From contig CAAEHI010000019.1 in NCBI GenBank assembly GCA_900755685.1, positions 6,616-70,615 of the forward strand: 64,000 bases of DNA. Reading direction: 5' to 3'. The notes under the pieces are model-generated. The model did no database searches, was not told the origin of the DNA, and saw only the letters and a list, made by a program, of their open reading frames with translations. Shown piece by piece: positions 9,309 to 18,684 of the stretch (position 1 is the first letter of the stretch; each line of letters opens with the position of its first letter). This stretch comes from an uncultured Collinsella sp. (GTDB taxonomy: Bacteria > Actinomycetota > Coriobacteriia > Coriobacteriales > Coriobacteriaceae). Made by a program: the position numbers and the translations under genes.

Positions 9309-10386
9309 CGGCTGCCACCTCCTTCTTGGAAGCAAAGCGGTCCTTGACGCGACCGAAGAACGCCTTGAGCTGCGGGTTGTTGGTAAAAATCATGACCAGG
9401 ATCAGCACGATGGCGTAGATGAGCATGCGGTAGTCCGAGAACTGACGAAGCAGCTCGGGAAGCACCGTGAGCAGCGCCGCCGCGATGACGGAGCCGCGCA
9501 TATTGCCCAGACCGCCCAGGACCACGAACACCAGGATGAGAATGGACGTGTTGAAGTCGAACTTGGTGGCGGAGAGCTGCGAGAAGTTACCGCCGAAGAG
9601 GGCTCCGGCAGCACCGGCGAGGGCAGCGGAAACCACGAAGGCGATCATGCGGTACTCGGTGACGGAGATGCCTACGGACTCGGCTGCAATCTTGTTATCG
9701 CGCACGGCCATAATGGCACGGCCGGTACGGCTGCGAACCAGGTTGAGCACGATCACGAGTGCGACCATGACCAGGATGGCACCGGCGAGGAAGGTCGAGT
9801 ACGTCGACACGCCCGAGGCGCCCTGGGCGCCCTTGATGATGGCGGTGCCGTCCTCGAGCAGGTGCAGGTCGTCGATCGTAGAGTTGCCCGTGATGTTAAA
9901 GATCACGTGCAGGCCGCGGGAGTCGACGCCCACAATGAGGCAGGTGACGATCTCTTTGATGATCTCGCCAAAAGCCAGGGTCACGATAGCCAGATAGTCG
10001 CCGCTCAGGCGCAGGACCGGGATGCCAATCAAGAAGCCCAGGATGGCGGCAGCGATGGCGCCGACCACGATACTGATGATAAGGCGCACCGGATCGGAGG
10101 GAACGGCGCTCTCCAGCGCGACGGCGGTGACGATTCCCGTATAGGCGCCGACACTCATAAAGCCTGCGTGGCCCAGCGACAGGTCGCCCGCGATGCCGAC
10201 GACGAGGTTGAGGGAAATGGCCATGACGATATAGGCCGTGATGGGAACCAGCTGACCGGCGATCATGCGCGGAATCATGTGGTTAGACTGCATAAAGAAC
10301 ACGATGGCGAAGGCCACGATGCACATGGCGTACGTGACAAAGTCGTGACGCGTCTGCTTGTCTTTAAGAAACTTCATAACGCTCAC
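9298..10386 (-). CDS. livM: Branched-chain amino acid ABC permease LivM
   Basis: A 362-residue permease with about nine to ten membrane segments and the LivM signatures NLVVGIAGDLSLGHAGFM and LRLSGDYLAIVTLAFGE. It forms the membrane channel with LivH. The start is GTG at 10386 directly after the livH stop (GAGAAGG site), or ATG three codons later. The C-terminus carries a charged tail and overlaps livG. Confidence 0.94.
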   Translation of the reverse strand: MSVMKFLKDKQTRHDFVTYAMCIVAFAIVFFMQSNHMIPRMIAGQLVPITAYIVMAISLNLVVGIAGDLSLGHAGFMSVGAYTGIVTAVALESAVPSDPVRLIISIVVGAIAAAILGFLIGIPVLRLSGDYLAIVTLAFGEIIKEIVTCLIVGVDSRGLHVIFNITGNSTIDDLHLLEDGTAIIKGAQGASGVSTYSTFLAGAILVMVALVIVLNLVRSRTGRAIMAVRDNKIAAESVGISVTEYRMIAFVVSAALAGAAGALFGGNFSQLSATKFDFNTSILILVFVVLGGLGNMRGSVIAAALLTVLPELLRQFSDYRMLIYAIVLILVMIFTNNPQLKAFFGRVKDRFASKKEVAADAQ

Positions 10387-11268
10387 CTACACCTTCTCGG
10401 GGACGTACTTGCCCAAGAGGCCGGCAGGCTTGACGAGCAGGACGATGATCAAAACACCAAAGACGATGGAGTTGGCAAGGCTCGTGGAAATGTAAGCCTG
10501 CGCCATCGCCTCGATGATGCCGATGAGAATGCCACCGACAAAGGCACCGGGGATGGAGCCGATGCCGCCGAAGACGGCGGCGTCGAAGGCCTTGATGCCA
10601 GGCATGGCACCCGTCGTGGGCTGCAGCACCGGCGAGTAGGAGCACAGGAGCACGCCGGCGATGGCGGCAAGCGCCGAGCCGATGGCAAACGTCATCGAGA
10701 TGGTGCGGTTGACGTTGATGCCCATGAGCTGAGCGGCGGCCTTGTCCTCGGACACGGCGCGCATGGCCTTGCCCATCTTGGTCTTACCTGTAAAGAACAT
10801 CAGGCCGGCCATGATAACCAGGCAGGCGACGATGGTGACGAGCGAGACGGCGCTTACGTTGAACTTGGCCAAGAACTCCGGCACCTGGAAGGTGACGAGC
10901 GAAGTGAAGTTCTTGGGCGTGGCGCCCCACAGAAGCTGCGCGGCGTTCTGCAGGAAGTAAGACACGCCGATAGCCGTGATCAGAACGGCCAGCGGGCCTG
11001 CTTGGCGCAGCGGCTTATAGGCCAGACCCTCAATGAGAACGCCGAGAACCGTGCAGACCACACAAGAAAGAATTACAGATACCCAGCCCGGGAGGCCGAG
11101 ATACGACGTGGCGCAGAACGAGACATAGGCACCGACCATGATGACGTCGCCGTGAGCGAAGTTCAGCATCTTGGCGATACCGTAGACCATGGTGTAGCCC
11201 AACGCGATGATGGCGTAGACGCTGCCCATGGACAGGCCGTTGACCAGGTATTGGATAAAGACCGTCAT
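10387..11268 (-). CDS. livH: Branched-chain amino acid ABC permease LivH
   Basis: A 293-residue permease with the LivH motifs GSVYAIIALGYTMVYGI and LNFAHGDVIMVGAY. It partners LivM. Two ATG codons lie close together. The AAGGGGG site is 9 bases before the one at 11268 (MTVFIQY) and directly abuts the one at 11277, so 11268 is chosen. A hairpin separates livH from livK upstream. Confidence 0.94.
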   Translation of the reverse strand: MTVFIQYLVNGLSMGSVYAIIALGYTMVYGIAKMLNFAHGDVIMVGAYVSFCATSYLGLPGWVSVILSCVVCTVLGVLIEGLAYKPLRQAGPLAVLITAIGVSYFLQNAAQLLWGATPKNFTSLVTFQVPEFLAKFNVSAVSLVTIVACLVIMAGLMFFTGKTKMGKAMRAVSEDKAAAQLMGINVNRTISMTFAIGSALAAIAGVLLCSYSPVLQPTTGAMPGIKAFDAAVFGGIGSIPGAFVGGILIGIIEAMAQAYISTSLANSIVFGVLIIVLLVKPAGLLGKYVPEKV

Positions 11269-11314
11269 GTTCCACATCCCCCTTTCGAATAGGTTTCCAG
11301 TTGATGTATGAAAC

Positions 11315-11376
11315 AGGGACGTTACATCGTCCCTAGATACCAAGCAAGCAGGGAAGGCCAAAACCTCCCCTGCTTG
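11315..11376 (-). terminator. Intercistronic hairpins between livK and livH
   Basis: Two stem-loops occur in the livK-livH gap: AGGGACG/CGTCCCT (11315-11334) and CAAGCAGGG/CCCCTGCTTG (11345-11376). Neither has a strong T run. Partial termination or mRNA protection here would raise livK over the permease genes. Confidence 0.5.
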
Positions 11377-11407
11377 GGATCAAAACCGCTCTATGTAAGG
11401 CGGCCAA

Positions 11408-12595
11408 TTAGGCCTGTACGTACTTGCCGTCGGTGATGACGTACGCCGTGGGCTCCTTCTGGACCTGGCCCTTATCGTTCCAGGTGAGCTTGCCGGTCAG
11501 ACCGTCAACGGTAATCTTGAGCATAGCCTTGGACAGCTTCTCGGCGGCCTCGGTCGGGTCGGCGTCGACACCAAGACCGGCCTCCTTGAGGGCCTCGGCC
11601 ACCGCGTGCACGCCATCGTAGGCGTCGGCGGCAAACTGGTCGGGGGTATCGCCGTACTTATCCTTGTAAGCGTTGACGAAGTCGGCGTTCTTCTCGTCGT
11701 CGGCGGAGAACGGGGTCATGAGCAGCAGACCCTCAGCAAGAGAGGTATCGAAGCCCTCAACGCCCAGGATGCCGTCCATGCCGTCGCAGCCCATCATCTT
11801 GACGTCGTAGCCCATGTCCTTGGCGTTCTTGAGCAGGACGGACGCCGGCGTGTAGTAGATCGGCGCAAAGATCATGGTGGCGCCGGCCTGCTTGGCCTTG
11901 GTCAGCTGGTTCGTAAAGCTCGTGGCGGAGTCGTCCTTAAAGGTCTCCTCGTCAACAATCTCGAGCTTGGACTCAGCGGCCTGGGCCTTAAAGGAATCTG
12001 CGATGCCCGAAGAATATGCGTCGCCGGAGTTATAGAACAGCACGAACTTCTCGTCCGCATACTTCTGCGCCAGGAACTTGGCAGCGTTGACACCCTGGTT
12101 GGGGTCGGTGAAGCAAACCTGGAAGACGCAATCCTTGCCGTCGGTGACGTCCTCGGAGGACGCGGACGGGGTGATCATGAACGTCTTGGGGTCGTTACCG
12201 CACTCGGCGGCAACGGCAACCGACGCACCCGTGGTGGTCGGGCCGACGAGGGCCTGCATGCCCCAGTCGAGCAGGGTGTTGAAGGCGTTGACGGCCTTCT
12301 CGCCGTCGGCCTGGTCATCCTCGGCCTTGCTGGCAAGCGGCAGCTCCTTGGTCGAGAAATCCTTGCAGCCAAGCTCGACACCCTGGGTAACGGACTTGCC
12401 GTAGGACGCGTTGGCACCGGTCAGCGGGCCGATGGTGCCGATCTTAAACGAAGCGTCGCCCGAAGCGGAACCGCTATCGCCGCCGTTGGAGGAGCAGCCG
12501 GCTAGAATGGACATCGCCCCCAGACCTGCTGCGCTCGCGATAACGCTCCTGCGATTCATAACAGGGTTCAATGACTTACCGGTGAGGCTCGACAT
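11408..12595 (-). CDS. livK: Branched-chain amino acid binding lipoprotein LivK
   Basis: A 395-residue periplasmic-binding-type lipoprotein. An N-terminal twin-arginine-like NRRS and hydrophobic stretch end in a lipobox (SILAGC, Cys near residue 34), then a Ser/Gly linker and the type-I solute-binding fold (FKIGTIGPLTGANASYGK, LVGPTTTGASVAVA, FAADAYDGVHAV). It would be anchored outside the membrane and hand amino acids to LivHM. The AGGAG site supports 12595. It is very similar to the frameshifted copy upstream. Confidence 0.94.
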   Translation of the reverse strand: MSSLTGKSLNPVMNRRSVIASAAGLGAMSILAGCSSNGGDSGSASGDASFKIGTIGPLTGANASYGKSVTQGVELGCKDFSTKELPLASKAEDDQADGEKAVNAFNTLLDWGMQALVGPTTTGASVAVAAECGNDPKTFMITPSASSEDVTDGKDCVFQVCFTDPNQGVNAAKFLAQKYADEKFVLFYNSGDAYSSGIADSFKAQAAESKLEIVDEETFKDDSATSFTNQLTKAKQAGATMIFAPIYYTPASVLLKNAKDMGYDVKMMGCDGMDGILGVEGFDTSLAEGLLLMTPFSADDEKNADFVNAYKDKYGDTPDQFAADAYDGVHAVAEALKEAGLGVDADPTEAAEKLSKAMLKITVDGLTGKLTWNDKGQVQKEPTAYVITDGKYVQA

Positions 12596-12866
12596 GCGGC
12601 TCTCCTCTCAAATCTCGTCGGGTTTCGGTTACCCGACAGGCCATCCTTCGCCGTGTTCGGCGTTCGCAAAATACTAGACGCTTTAGTTAAGGAAAGTGGC
12701 GATTATTTCAACTTTTCTTTGGATTTGTTCATTTATCCATAATTCTGCGTATTTCTATTACTTTATGCAGTAAGGCCACTTTATTGTGTGAAAGTAATGT
12801 TTCCGTTCTGTTACAGGCGTCCCTTCCCTGAATAAAACGGCCTCACCGGTCGCGCTTTATGCGCAC

Positions 12867-14032
12867 TTAGGCGGCGATGTACTTGCCGTCCTGGATCACA
12901 TAGGCCGTAGCGGGCTTTTCGACCTGGCCCTCGTCATTCCACGTCAGCTCGCCTGTCAGGCCCTCGATCTTGATCTTGCGCATGGCCTTGGCAAGGTCGC
13001 CGGCAATGTCGGCACCGTCGGCCGTAATGTCAATCCCCGCCTTGTCGATGGCCTCGACAATGGCGTGGACGCAATCGTAGGCGTCGGCGGCAAACTGGTT
13101 GGGCGTCTCGTCGTAGGCATCCTTATAGGCCTTGACGAAGTTGGCATTCTTCTCATCGTCAGCCGAAAACGGGGTCATGAGCAGTACGCCCTCGGCAAGA
13201 GAGGTATCGAAGCCTTCCACAGAGAGCAGGCCGTCCATGCCGTCGGTACCCATGAGGGTCATGTCGTAGCCCATGTCCTTGGCGTTCTTGAGCAAAACGG
13301 ACGCCGGCGTGTAGTAGATCGGCGCAAAGATGAGCGTGGCGCCGGCCTCCTTGGCCTTGGTGAGCTGGTTGGTAAAGCTCGTGGAAGAGTCGTCCTTAAA
13401 GGTCTCGGTATCGACGATGTCGAGCTTGGACGCCTTGGCCTGCTCGGCAAAAGCGTCGGCAACGCCCGAGCTATACGTATCGCCGGAGTTGTAGAACAGG
13501 GCGATCTTGGCATCCGCGTACTTCTCGGCCAAGAACTTCGCGGCGCTGGCGCCCATGGTGGGATCGGTGAAGCAAACCTGGAAAACCGTGGTCTTGTCCT
13601 TGGTGACGTCGAGAGACGAGGCCGAGGGCGTGACCATGAGCATATCGTCGGCAATCTCGCCCGAGACGGCGACGGCGGCACCAGTCGTGACGGGGCCGAC
13701 GAGCGCCTGCATGCCCCAGTCGCACAGGGTATTGAAGGCGTTGATGGCCTTCTCGCCGTCAGCGACGTCATCCTCGGACTTAAGCGAGAGCTTGAGGTCC
13801 TTGGTCGAGAAATCCTTGGCGGCGAGCTTGGCCCCTTCTCGGCCGAAACGCCATAGGTTGCCGCGGCGCCGGTCAGAGGGCCGATGACACCGATCTTGAA
13901 GGTCTTGCCGTCATCGGCGGAGCCGCCGTCCGAGCCACCCGACGAGCAACCAGCGAGTGCGACGGCACTGCCGAGCGCCGCGGCGCCAGCCAAGAAACTC
14001 CTGCGGTTAAGTACGTTGTTGATGCTAAACAT
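12867..14032 (-). pseudogene. Second livK-like binding lipoprotein, broken by a one-base frameshift
   Basis: The start at 14032 (AAGGGGG site; MFSINNVLNRRSFLAG, lipobox VALAGC) reads in one frame through GAAATYGVSAEKG, then the homologous sequence continues in another frame from about 13831 (AKLAAKDFSTKDLK). The break lies at GAGAAGGGGCCAAG, where one base appears to be missing from the G/C run. Downstream the frame is intact to 12867 and ends in AYVIQDGKYIAA. Without the shift the protein would be about 388 residues and a close paralogue of livK. It may be a recent pseudogene or a sequencing error. The rest of the frame is undamaged, so the break is recent in either case. Confidence 0.85.
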
Positions 14033-14282
14033 GGTGTCCCCCTTTTCGCTGGCCGCGGTGCGGCCGTCTTGCGGTACAGGGCAAACCTTATGGTGCAAAC
14101 GTTGACAGTTTGTTACGGAAGTTCGTTTGTAGCGAGCGTGTTTCCAATGTTTCCGCAGCGTTTCGGGGGTGGCGTTTTATGCTGCTCCCGCTGCCAGGCA
14201 AGCACGCGCCCGCACTTCACGCTAGAATGCACTCAACCTTTAAGCGGTTAATCCATCCATAAGATGCACGAAGGAGCTATCT

Positions 14283-15626
14283 ATGAGCGAACCCCTGCGC
14301 ACCGTGAACGTCGGCCTCATCGGTCTGGGAACCGTCGGCGGCGGCGTGGCCCGTCTGATCAAGAGCCACCACGATGAGTACCTGGCCGCCTACGGCATCG
14401 ACCTTAAGCTGACCCGCGCCTGCGCGCTTGCCTGGGAGCAGGCCGAGGCGGCAGGCATTGAGCGCGAGGCCTTTACGAGTGACTGGCACGACGTCGTCAC
14501 CGACCCCGCCGTCGACATCGTCGTCGAGCTGATCGGCGGCGAGCATCCCGCAACCGAGATATTCACCACCGCCTTCGAGAACGGCAAGCACGTCGTCTCT
14601 GCCAACAAGGCCCTGCTGGGCCGTCATGTCGAGACGCTCGCCGAGAAGGCGCGCGCGTGCGGCGTGCAGATTAAGTGCGAGGCCAGCTGCGGCGGTGGCA
14701 TCCCCATTGTCAGCACGCTCGAGCACGACCTGGTGGGCAACAAGATCCTGACCATCGCCGGTATCCTTAACGGCACCACCAACTACATCCTGTCGCGCAT
14801 GGACGCCGAGGGCGCCGATTACGCTGACGTGCTCGCCGACGCCCAGGCAAAGGGCTATGCCGAGGCCGACCCGTCCGCCGACGTCGACGGCTTCGACGCC
14901 GCCAGCAAGACGGCAATCCTCGCTTCCATCGGCTTTGGCACCCGTGTGACCACCGACGATGTCTACCAGCAGGGTATCCGTACCATCGGCGCCGAGGACA
15001 TTGCCCAGGCCCGCGAGCTCGGCTACACCATCAAGCTGCTGGGCATCGCACGCAACACCGACGCCGGCGTCGACGTCCGCGTGCACCCCACGCTGATCCC
15101 CGCCGACCACATGCTTGCCAAGGTCAACGGCGCCATGAACGCTGTCTACGTGGTAGGCGACGCCGTGGGCGAGACCATGTTCTACGGTGCCGGCGCAGGC
15201 TCCTTCCCCACCGCGAGCGCCGTCGTGGGCGATATCCTGTCGCTCTCCGAGCAGATCAGCCGCGGCGTGGCTCCGCTGCCCGAGATTGAGCCCTATGGTC
15301 ACAACCTCGCCTTTAAGCCCATGGACGAGCTCCAGACCAAGTACTATGTGCGCCTGAAGGTCGCCGACCGCGTGGGCGCCCTGTCCGAGACGGTCGACAT
15401 CTTTGCCAAGCACAACATCTCGATCTCGCTCATCAACCAGGTCGAGGACGGCAAGTCGGGCGTCAGCGATGCCTGCTCGGTCATCTTCCTGACGCACCGC
15501 GCGCTCGAGAAGGACGTCCAGGCTGCCGCCGCCGAGCTTGCCAGCGTCGACTGCGTGGCCGAGGTCGCCAACGTCCTGCGCATCGAGGACGTCGAGGCAT
15601 GGACCGAAGGCGTCATGGCCAACTAG
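14283..15626 (+). CDS. hom: Homoserine dehydrogenase
   Basis: A 447-residue NAD(P)-dependent homoserine dehydrogenase with N-terminal GLIGLGTVGGGVA, a catalytic-domain segment EASCGGGIPIV and GILNGTTNYIL, and a C-terminal ACT domain from about residue 360 (YYVRLKVADRVGALSETV). It reduces aspartate semialdehyde to homoserine for threonine, methionine and isoleucine synthesis. The ACT domain suggests feedback inhibition by threonine. AAGGAG precedes the start. It has its own terminator and a possible TAGAAT -10 near 14222. Confidence 0.96.
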   Translation: MSEPLRTVNVGLIGLGTVGGGVARLIKSHHDEYLAAYGIDLKLTRACALAWEQAEAAGIEREAFTSDWHDVVTDPAVDIVVELIGGEHPATEIFTTAFENGKHVVSANKALLGRHVETLAEKARACGVQIKCEASCGGGIPIVSTLEHDLVGNKILTIAGILNGTTNYILSRMDAEGADYADVLADAQAKGYAEADPSADVDGFDAASKTAILASIGFGTRVTTDDVYQQGIRTIGAEDIAQARELGYTIKLLGIARNTDAGVDVRVHPTLIPADHMLAKVNGAMNAVYVVGDAVGETMFYGAGAGSFPTASAVVGDILSLSEQISRGVAPLPEIEPYGHNLAFKPMDELQTKYYVRLKVADRVGALSETVDIFAKHNISISLINQVEDGKSGVSDACSVIFLTHRALEKDVQAAAAELASVDCVAEVANVLRIEDVEAWTEGVMAN

Positions 15627-15660
15627 TTCGGTTTACACCCCACAACGCATTTGCTCGAAG

Positions 15661-15694
15661 GGCTCCCGTCCGATGTGGGATGGGAGCCTTTTTG
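15661..15694 (+). terminator. Intrinsic terminator of hom
   Basis: GGCTCCCGTCC/GGATGGGAGCC stem followed by TTTTT. Confidence 0.85.
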
Positions 15695-15842
15695 TCTCCT
15701 GCCCTAAGCACAACGACAGGGCACATTTGCGCGAGCCGCTCATCGGTAACGCGGGCTACCGTTCACCGATATGCAAACACGGCCGATTCCGGTTACGGCT
15801 ACGCTGTGCTGCGAATGTCCGCCCGCGATGAGAGGAAATACC

Positions 15843-16592
15843 ATGTTGCTCGAGGGCAAGAAAGCAATCATCACCGGAGGCACGCGCGGTATCGGCTATG
15901 CCATCGCCTGCCGTTTTATCGAGGAGGGCGCCTCCGTCACTGTCTTTGGCTCGCGTCAAGAGACCGCCGATGCGGCCGTTGAGAAGCTGACAGCCGCCTA
16001 TCCCGGCGCCAAGGTCTGGGGCCGCTCCTGCGACCTCACCTCACTCGAAGCCGTGACCGAGGCCTTTACCCAGGCTGCATCCGACATGGGCGGCTTGGAC
16101 ACGGTCGTCAACAATGCCGGCATCTCCCAGCGCTCACCCCTTTTGGACTACACGGCCGAGGAGTTCGCTAAGGTTATGGACCTCAACGTCGTCGCCGTCT
16201 TTAATGGCCACCAGGCTGCCGCCAAGATCATGACCGAGGCCGGCCACGGCGGCACCATCACCACCACGAGCTCGATGGTCGCTAAGTACGGTCAGCCCTC
16301 CGGCGTTGGCTACCCCACGTCCAAGTTCGCCGTCAACGGCATGGTCCAGTCGCTCTCGCGCGAGCTCGCCCCCGTGGGCATTCGCGTCAATGCCGTTGCA
16401 CCCGGCGTAACCAAAACCGATATGGTCGCCAACCTGCCCGAAGAGGTTATTAAGCCCATCGTCGCCACCATTCCGCTGGGTCGCATGGGCGAGCCCGAGG
16501 ATGTCGCCAACGCCTTTGTTTTCCTGGCGAGCGACATGTCCTCCTACGTCACGGGCGCCGTGCTCCCCGTCGACGGAGCCGCCCGCTCTTAA
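15843..16592 (+). CDS. Short-chain dehydrogenase/reductase (FabG-like)
   Basis: A 249-residue classical SDR: cofactor motif TGGTRGIG at 11-18, NNAG near 91, catalytic Ser in TTTSSM and the Tyr-Lys pair in GYPTSK, and a C-terminal VTGAVLPVDGA. Arg/Ser residues after the second strand (FGSRQ) hint at NADP preference. The substrate is not readable from sequence. Gut Coriobacteriia use SDRs as hydroxysteroid dehydrogenases as well as for fatty acid and sugar chemistry, and I see no feature that settles this. The start has a GAGAGG site. A terminator follows. Confidence 0.88.
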   Translation: MLLEGKKAIITGGTRGIGYAIACRFIEEGASVTVFGSRQETADAAVEKLTAAYPGAKVWGRSCDLTSLEAVTEAFTQAASDMGGLDTVVNNAGISQRSPLLDYTAEEFAKVMDLNVVAVFNGHQAAAKIMTEAGHGGTITTTSSMVAKYGQPSGVGYPTSKFAVNGMVQSLSRELAPVGIRVNAVAPGVTKTDMVANLPEEVIKPIVATIPLGRMGEPEDVANAFVFLASDMSSYVTGAVLPVDGAARS

Positions 16593-16636
16593 GGGACCAC
16601 AAGCCTCAGCTCCCAGCCTCAACATAGTCCAACAAA

Positions 16637-16681
16637 GAAGGCGCGCCGTCTGCATCAACTGCAGGCAGCGCGCCTTCTTCT
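16637..16681 (+). terminator. Terminator after the SDR gene
   Basis: AGAAGGCGCGC/GCGCGCCTTCT outer stem with an inner CTGCA/TGCAG stem, followed by TCTGTTT. Confidence 0.7.
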
Positions 16682-16690
16682 GTTTGAAAG

Positions 16691-16930
16691 GGAAGCTGTG
16701 TCCCGGAATTCCGACTCAGACCGGGACGCAGCTTCCCTCAGGGCCATGTTTCGGAAAGAGTGCCCCGTTTTGAACGCCGATTCTGGGATACCGTTTCCGC
16801 AACGGGTCTCTCGCGGAAACTGCATCCCACTCTGAGCGCCCATTCCGGGACACAGTTTCCCAACGGCCCCCGTTTCGGAAACCACATCCCGTTCCGAGCC
16901 TTCAAAGCGGGACGCGGCTTCCCCGAGAGA
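16691..16930. repeat. Tandem array of four 62-bp palindromic units
   Basis: Units begin with GGAA at 16691, 16753, 16815 and 16877, an exact 62-bp period. Each unit is an imperfect palindrome of the form GGAAACTGCATCCC, about 18 bases, then GGGACACAGTTTCC. Arms vary between units in a compensatory way. The array fills the gap between convergent genes (SDR and antiporter). Confidence 0.85.
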
Positions 16931-16937
16931 GTATCGA

Positions 16938-18500
16938 CTACTTGCCGTCGTCGTCCTCGGCTTCTTCTCTTGCATAGAGCTCCAGCATGCGGCGGCGGTA
17001 TTCGCGCACGGCGAGCTTGGCGCGCTCCAGGCGGCGACGCTCGCGCGGGGTCAGCTCGGACGGGTCGACCTCATCACCATAGGTCTTATCGGCAAGAAGA
17101 TGCGCCGCGTCCACGATGCGGGCATCGATGTGGCCGCTCGCCGCCTCGGCGGAAAGACGCTCGGCAATCGTATCGAGCGTAGGCAAGCCCTCGAATACGC
17201 GACCATGGCCATGCGAAGTCAGCAGCTCGTGCTCACGTGCGAGCAGGCTCGCCAAATCGTGATGGGCGCGCAGGATGTCGAGCGCATCGGATGGATGCTC
17301 GGCAACTTCTGCCACGGCGGCGACCGGCGCGGCGTCGACCACGCGGTAGAAGAGCTGCGCGAGCAACGGCATCAAGAACACCGTGATGGCACCGGCAGCA
17401 ACCATGACCGACGCAATATCTTGCGACAGCGCGCCCGCGTTGACGGCAACGCTTGTCACGGCAACGATGATCGGCAGGGCCGTGGTGCAGTACAGGGCCA
17501 CGGTAATGCGACCATACGCCGACACATCGCGCGTCGCAGGACAAATGCTCATAGAAATAAGAATGGGCACGGCACGAATAATCAACAACGCCACGATAAA
17601 GCCCACGAGCAGACCCGGGCGCGACGCCACGGCCGTCAGATCGATCTTTGCGCCCGATACGGTAAAGAATACCGGAATCAAAAAGCCGTAGGCCAGGCCA
17701 TCGAGCTTGGTCTCGAGCGTATGGTTGCCCTCGGGGATGATATAGCGCAAGACAAAGCCGGCGGCAAAAGAACCCAACACGATGTCGAGATCAAAGACGG
17801 CCGAGAACGCCACGAGTGTGACCAGGATGAGCACCGTCAGGCGCACGAAGGTCTGCGACGTGGTATCGGCGCGTTCCTCGACAAACGCAAAGAAGCGGCT
17901 GCCGACACGCTTGGAGCGGCTTGGGACCACAGCCAGCAACACGCAAACCACCGCAAACAAGCCAAGGATTACGAGCGTTTGGATGCCAGTGCGGGCAGAC
18001 AGCAGCACCGACATGGCGAGCACAGGGCCGAGCTCACCCCAGGTGCCATACGCGAGAATCGAGTCGCCAACGCGCGTGCCGGTGAGCGAGCGCTCGCGCA
18101 TGATGGGCACAAGCGTGCCGAGAGCCGTGGAAGTAAGGGCGAGTGTCACGGCGATACCGTCGAAATGGCTGACCGAGAACCACGGCGTAAAGCGCACGGC
18201 AAGCCAGGCGATACCAAACGTGACGGCCCACGTCGCCAAGCCGTAGCGCCCCTCCACACCCGTAATGCTCTTGGGATCGATCTCAAAGCCGGCAAGCAGG
18301 AACAAAAAGGCCAGTCCGAGCTCGGACACGAGCGAGACCTCGGCATCCACATGGATAAGGCCGAGCATATGCGGGCCCAGCACCGCACCGAACACGAGCA
18401 AAAAGACCGTCTCGGGAATGGGTTTTCCGGGAATCGCCGAGGCGATGAAGGGGCTTGCAAAGGCCACGAGCGCGATGATGGCGAGTGAAACGAATGCCAT
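16938..18500 (-). CDS. CPA2-family cation:proton antiporter
   Basis: A 520-residue protein with about twelve membrane segments over residues 1-390 in the Na+/H+ exchanger (CPA2/KefB) pattern (LAFLFLLAGFEID, STALGTLVPIM, FDLDIVLGSFAAGFVLRYI). About 130 hydrophilic, helix-rich residues follow, with a Glu/Asp-rich end. It lacks an obvious Rossmann TrkA-N domain, so it is not KefB proper. It probably exchanges Na+ or K+ for protons at the membrane. It is transcribed alone and convergent with the SDR. Confidence 0.87.
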   Translation of the reverse strand: MAFVSLAIIALVAFASPFIASAIPGKPIPETVFLLVFGAVLGPHMLGLIHVDAEVSLVSELGLAFLFLLAGFEIDPKSITGVEGRYGLATWAVTFGIAWLAVRFTPWFSVSHFDGIAVTLALTSTALGTLVPIMRERSLTGTRVGDSILAYGTWGELGPVLAMSVLLSARTGIQTLVILGLFAVVCVLLAVVPSRSKRVGSRFFAFVEERADTTSQTFVRLTVLILVTLVAFSAVFDLDIVLGSFAAGFVLRYIIPEGNHTLETKLDGLAYGFLIPVFFTVSGAKIDLTAVASRPGLLVGFIVALLIIRAVPILISMSICPATRDVSAYGRITVALYCTTALPIIVAVTSVAVNAGALSQDIASVMVAAGAITVFLMPLLAQLFYRVVDAAPVAAVAEVAEHPSDALDILRAHHDLASLLAREHELLTSHGHGRVFEGLPTLDTIAERLSAEAASGHIDARIVDAAHLLADKTYGDEVDPSELTPRERRRLERAKLAVREYRRRMLELYAREEAEDDDGK

Positions 18501-18684
18501 GTGATGCCTTTCTCTTGTTTGCGCTTCACTGTAGCACCCTCGCCGTCCTCAACGCGCCGCGAGCTGTCGTATCATAGTGAGGTTTACAAACATGTGGCTC
18601 AAGGCGACCGCAGGGCAGACCCCGCAAACCGACCGCTGCCGCATACCGTACCGTACGCCCAACCGATCAGGAAGGCAGGAACCA

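Noticed and set aside
9016..11292. 758-codon plus-strand frame across livG-livH
   Set aside because: Composition is dominated by His/Asp/Gly/Glu, typical of the reverse frame of membrane-protein genes, and it spans several real genes.
13825..13840. Programmed frameshift in the second livK
   Set aside because: No slippery heptamer or downstream structure is evident, and binding proteins of this family are not known to use one. A deletion or sequencing error is simpler.
15843..16592. Assignment of the SDR as a bile-acid hydroxysteroid dehydrogenase
   Set aside because: The sequence does not show residues that distinguish it from FabG-like reductases, and the symporter is 10 kb away.
16691..16930. 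CRISPR-like spacing in the 62-bp array
   Set aside because: There are no constant repeats with unique spacers, each unit is a palindrome, and no cas gene is present.
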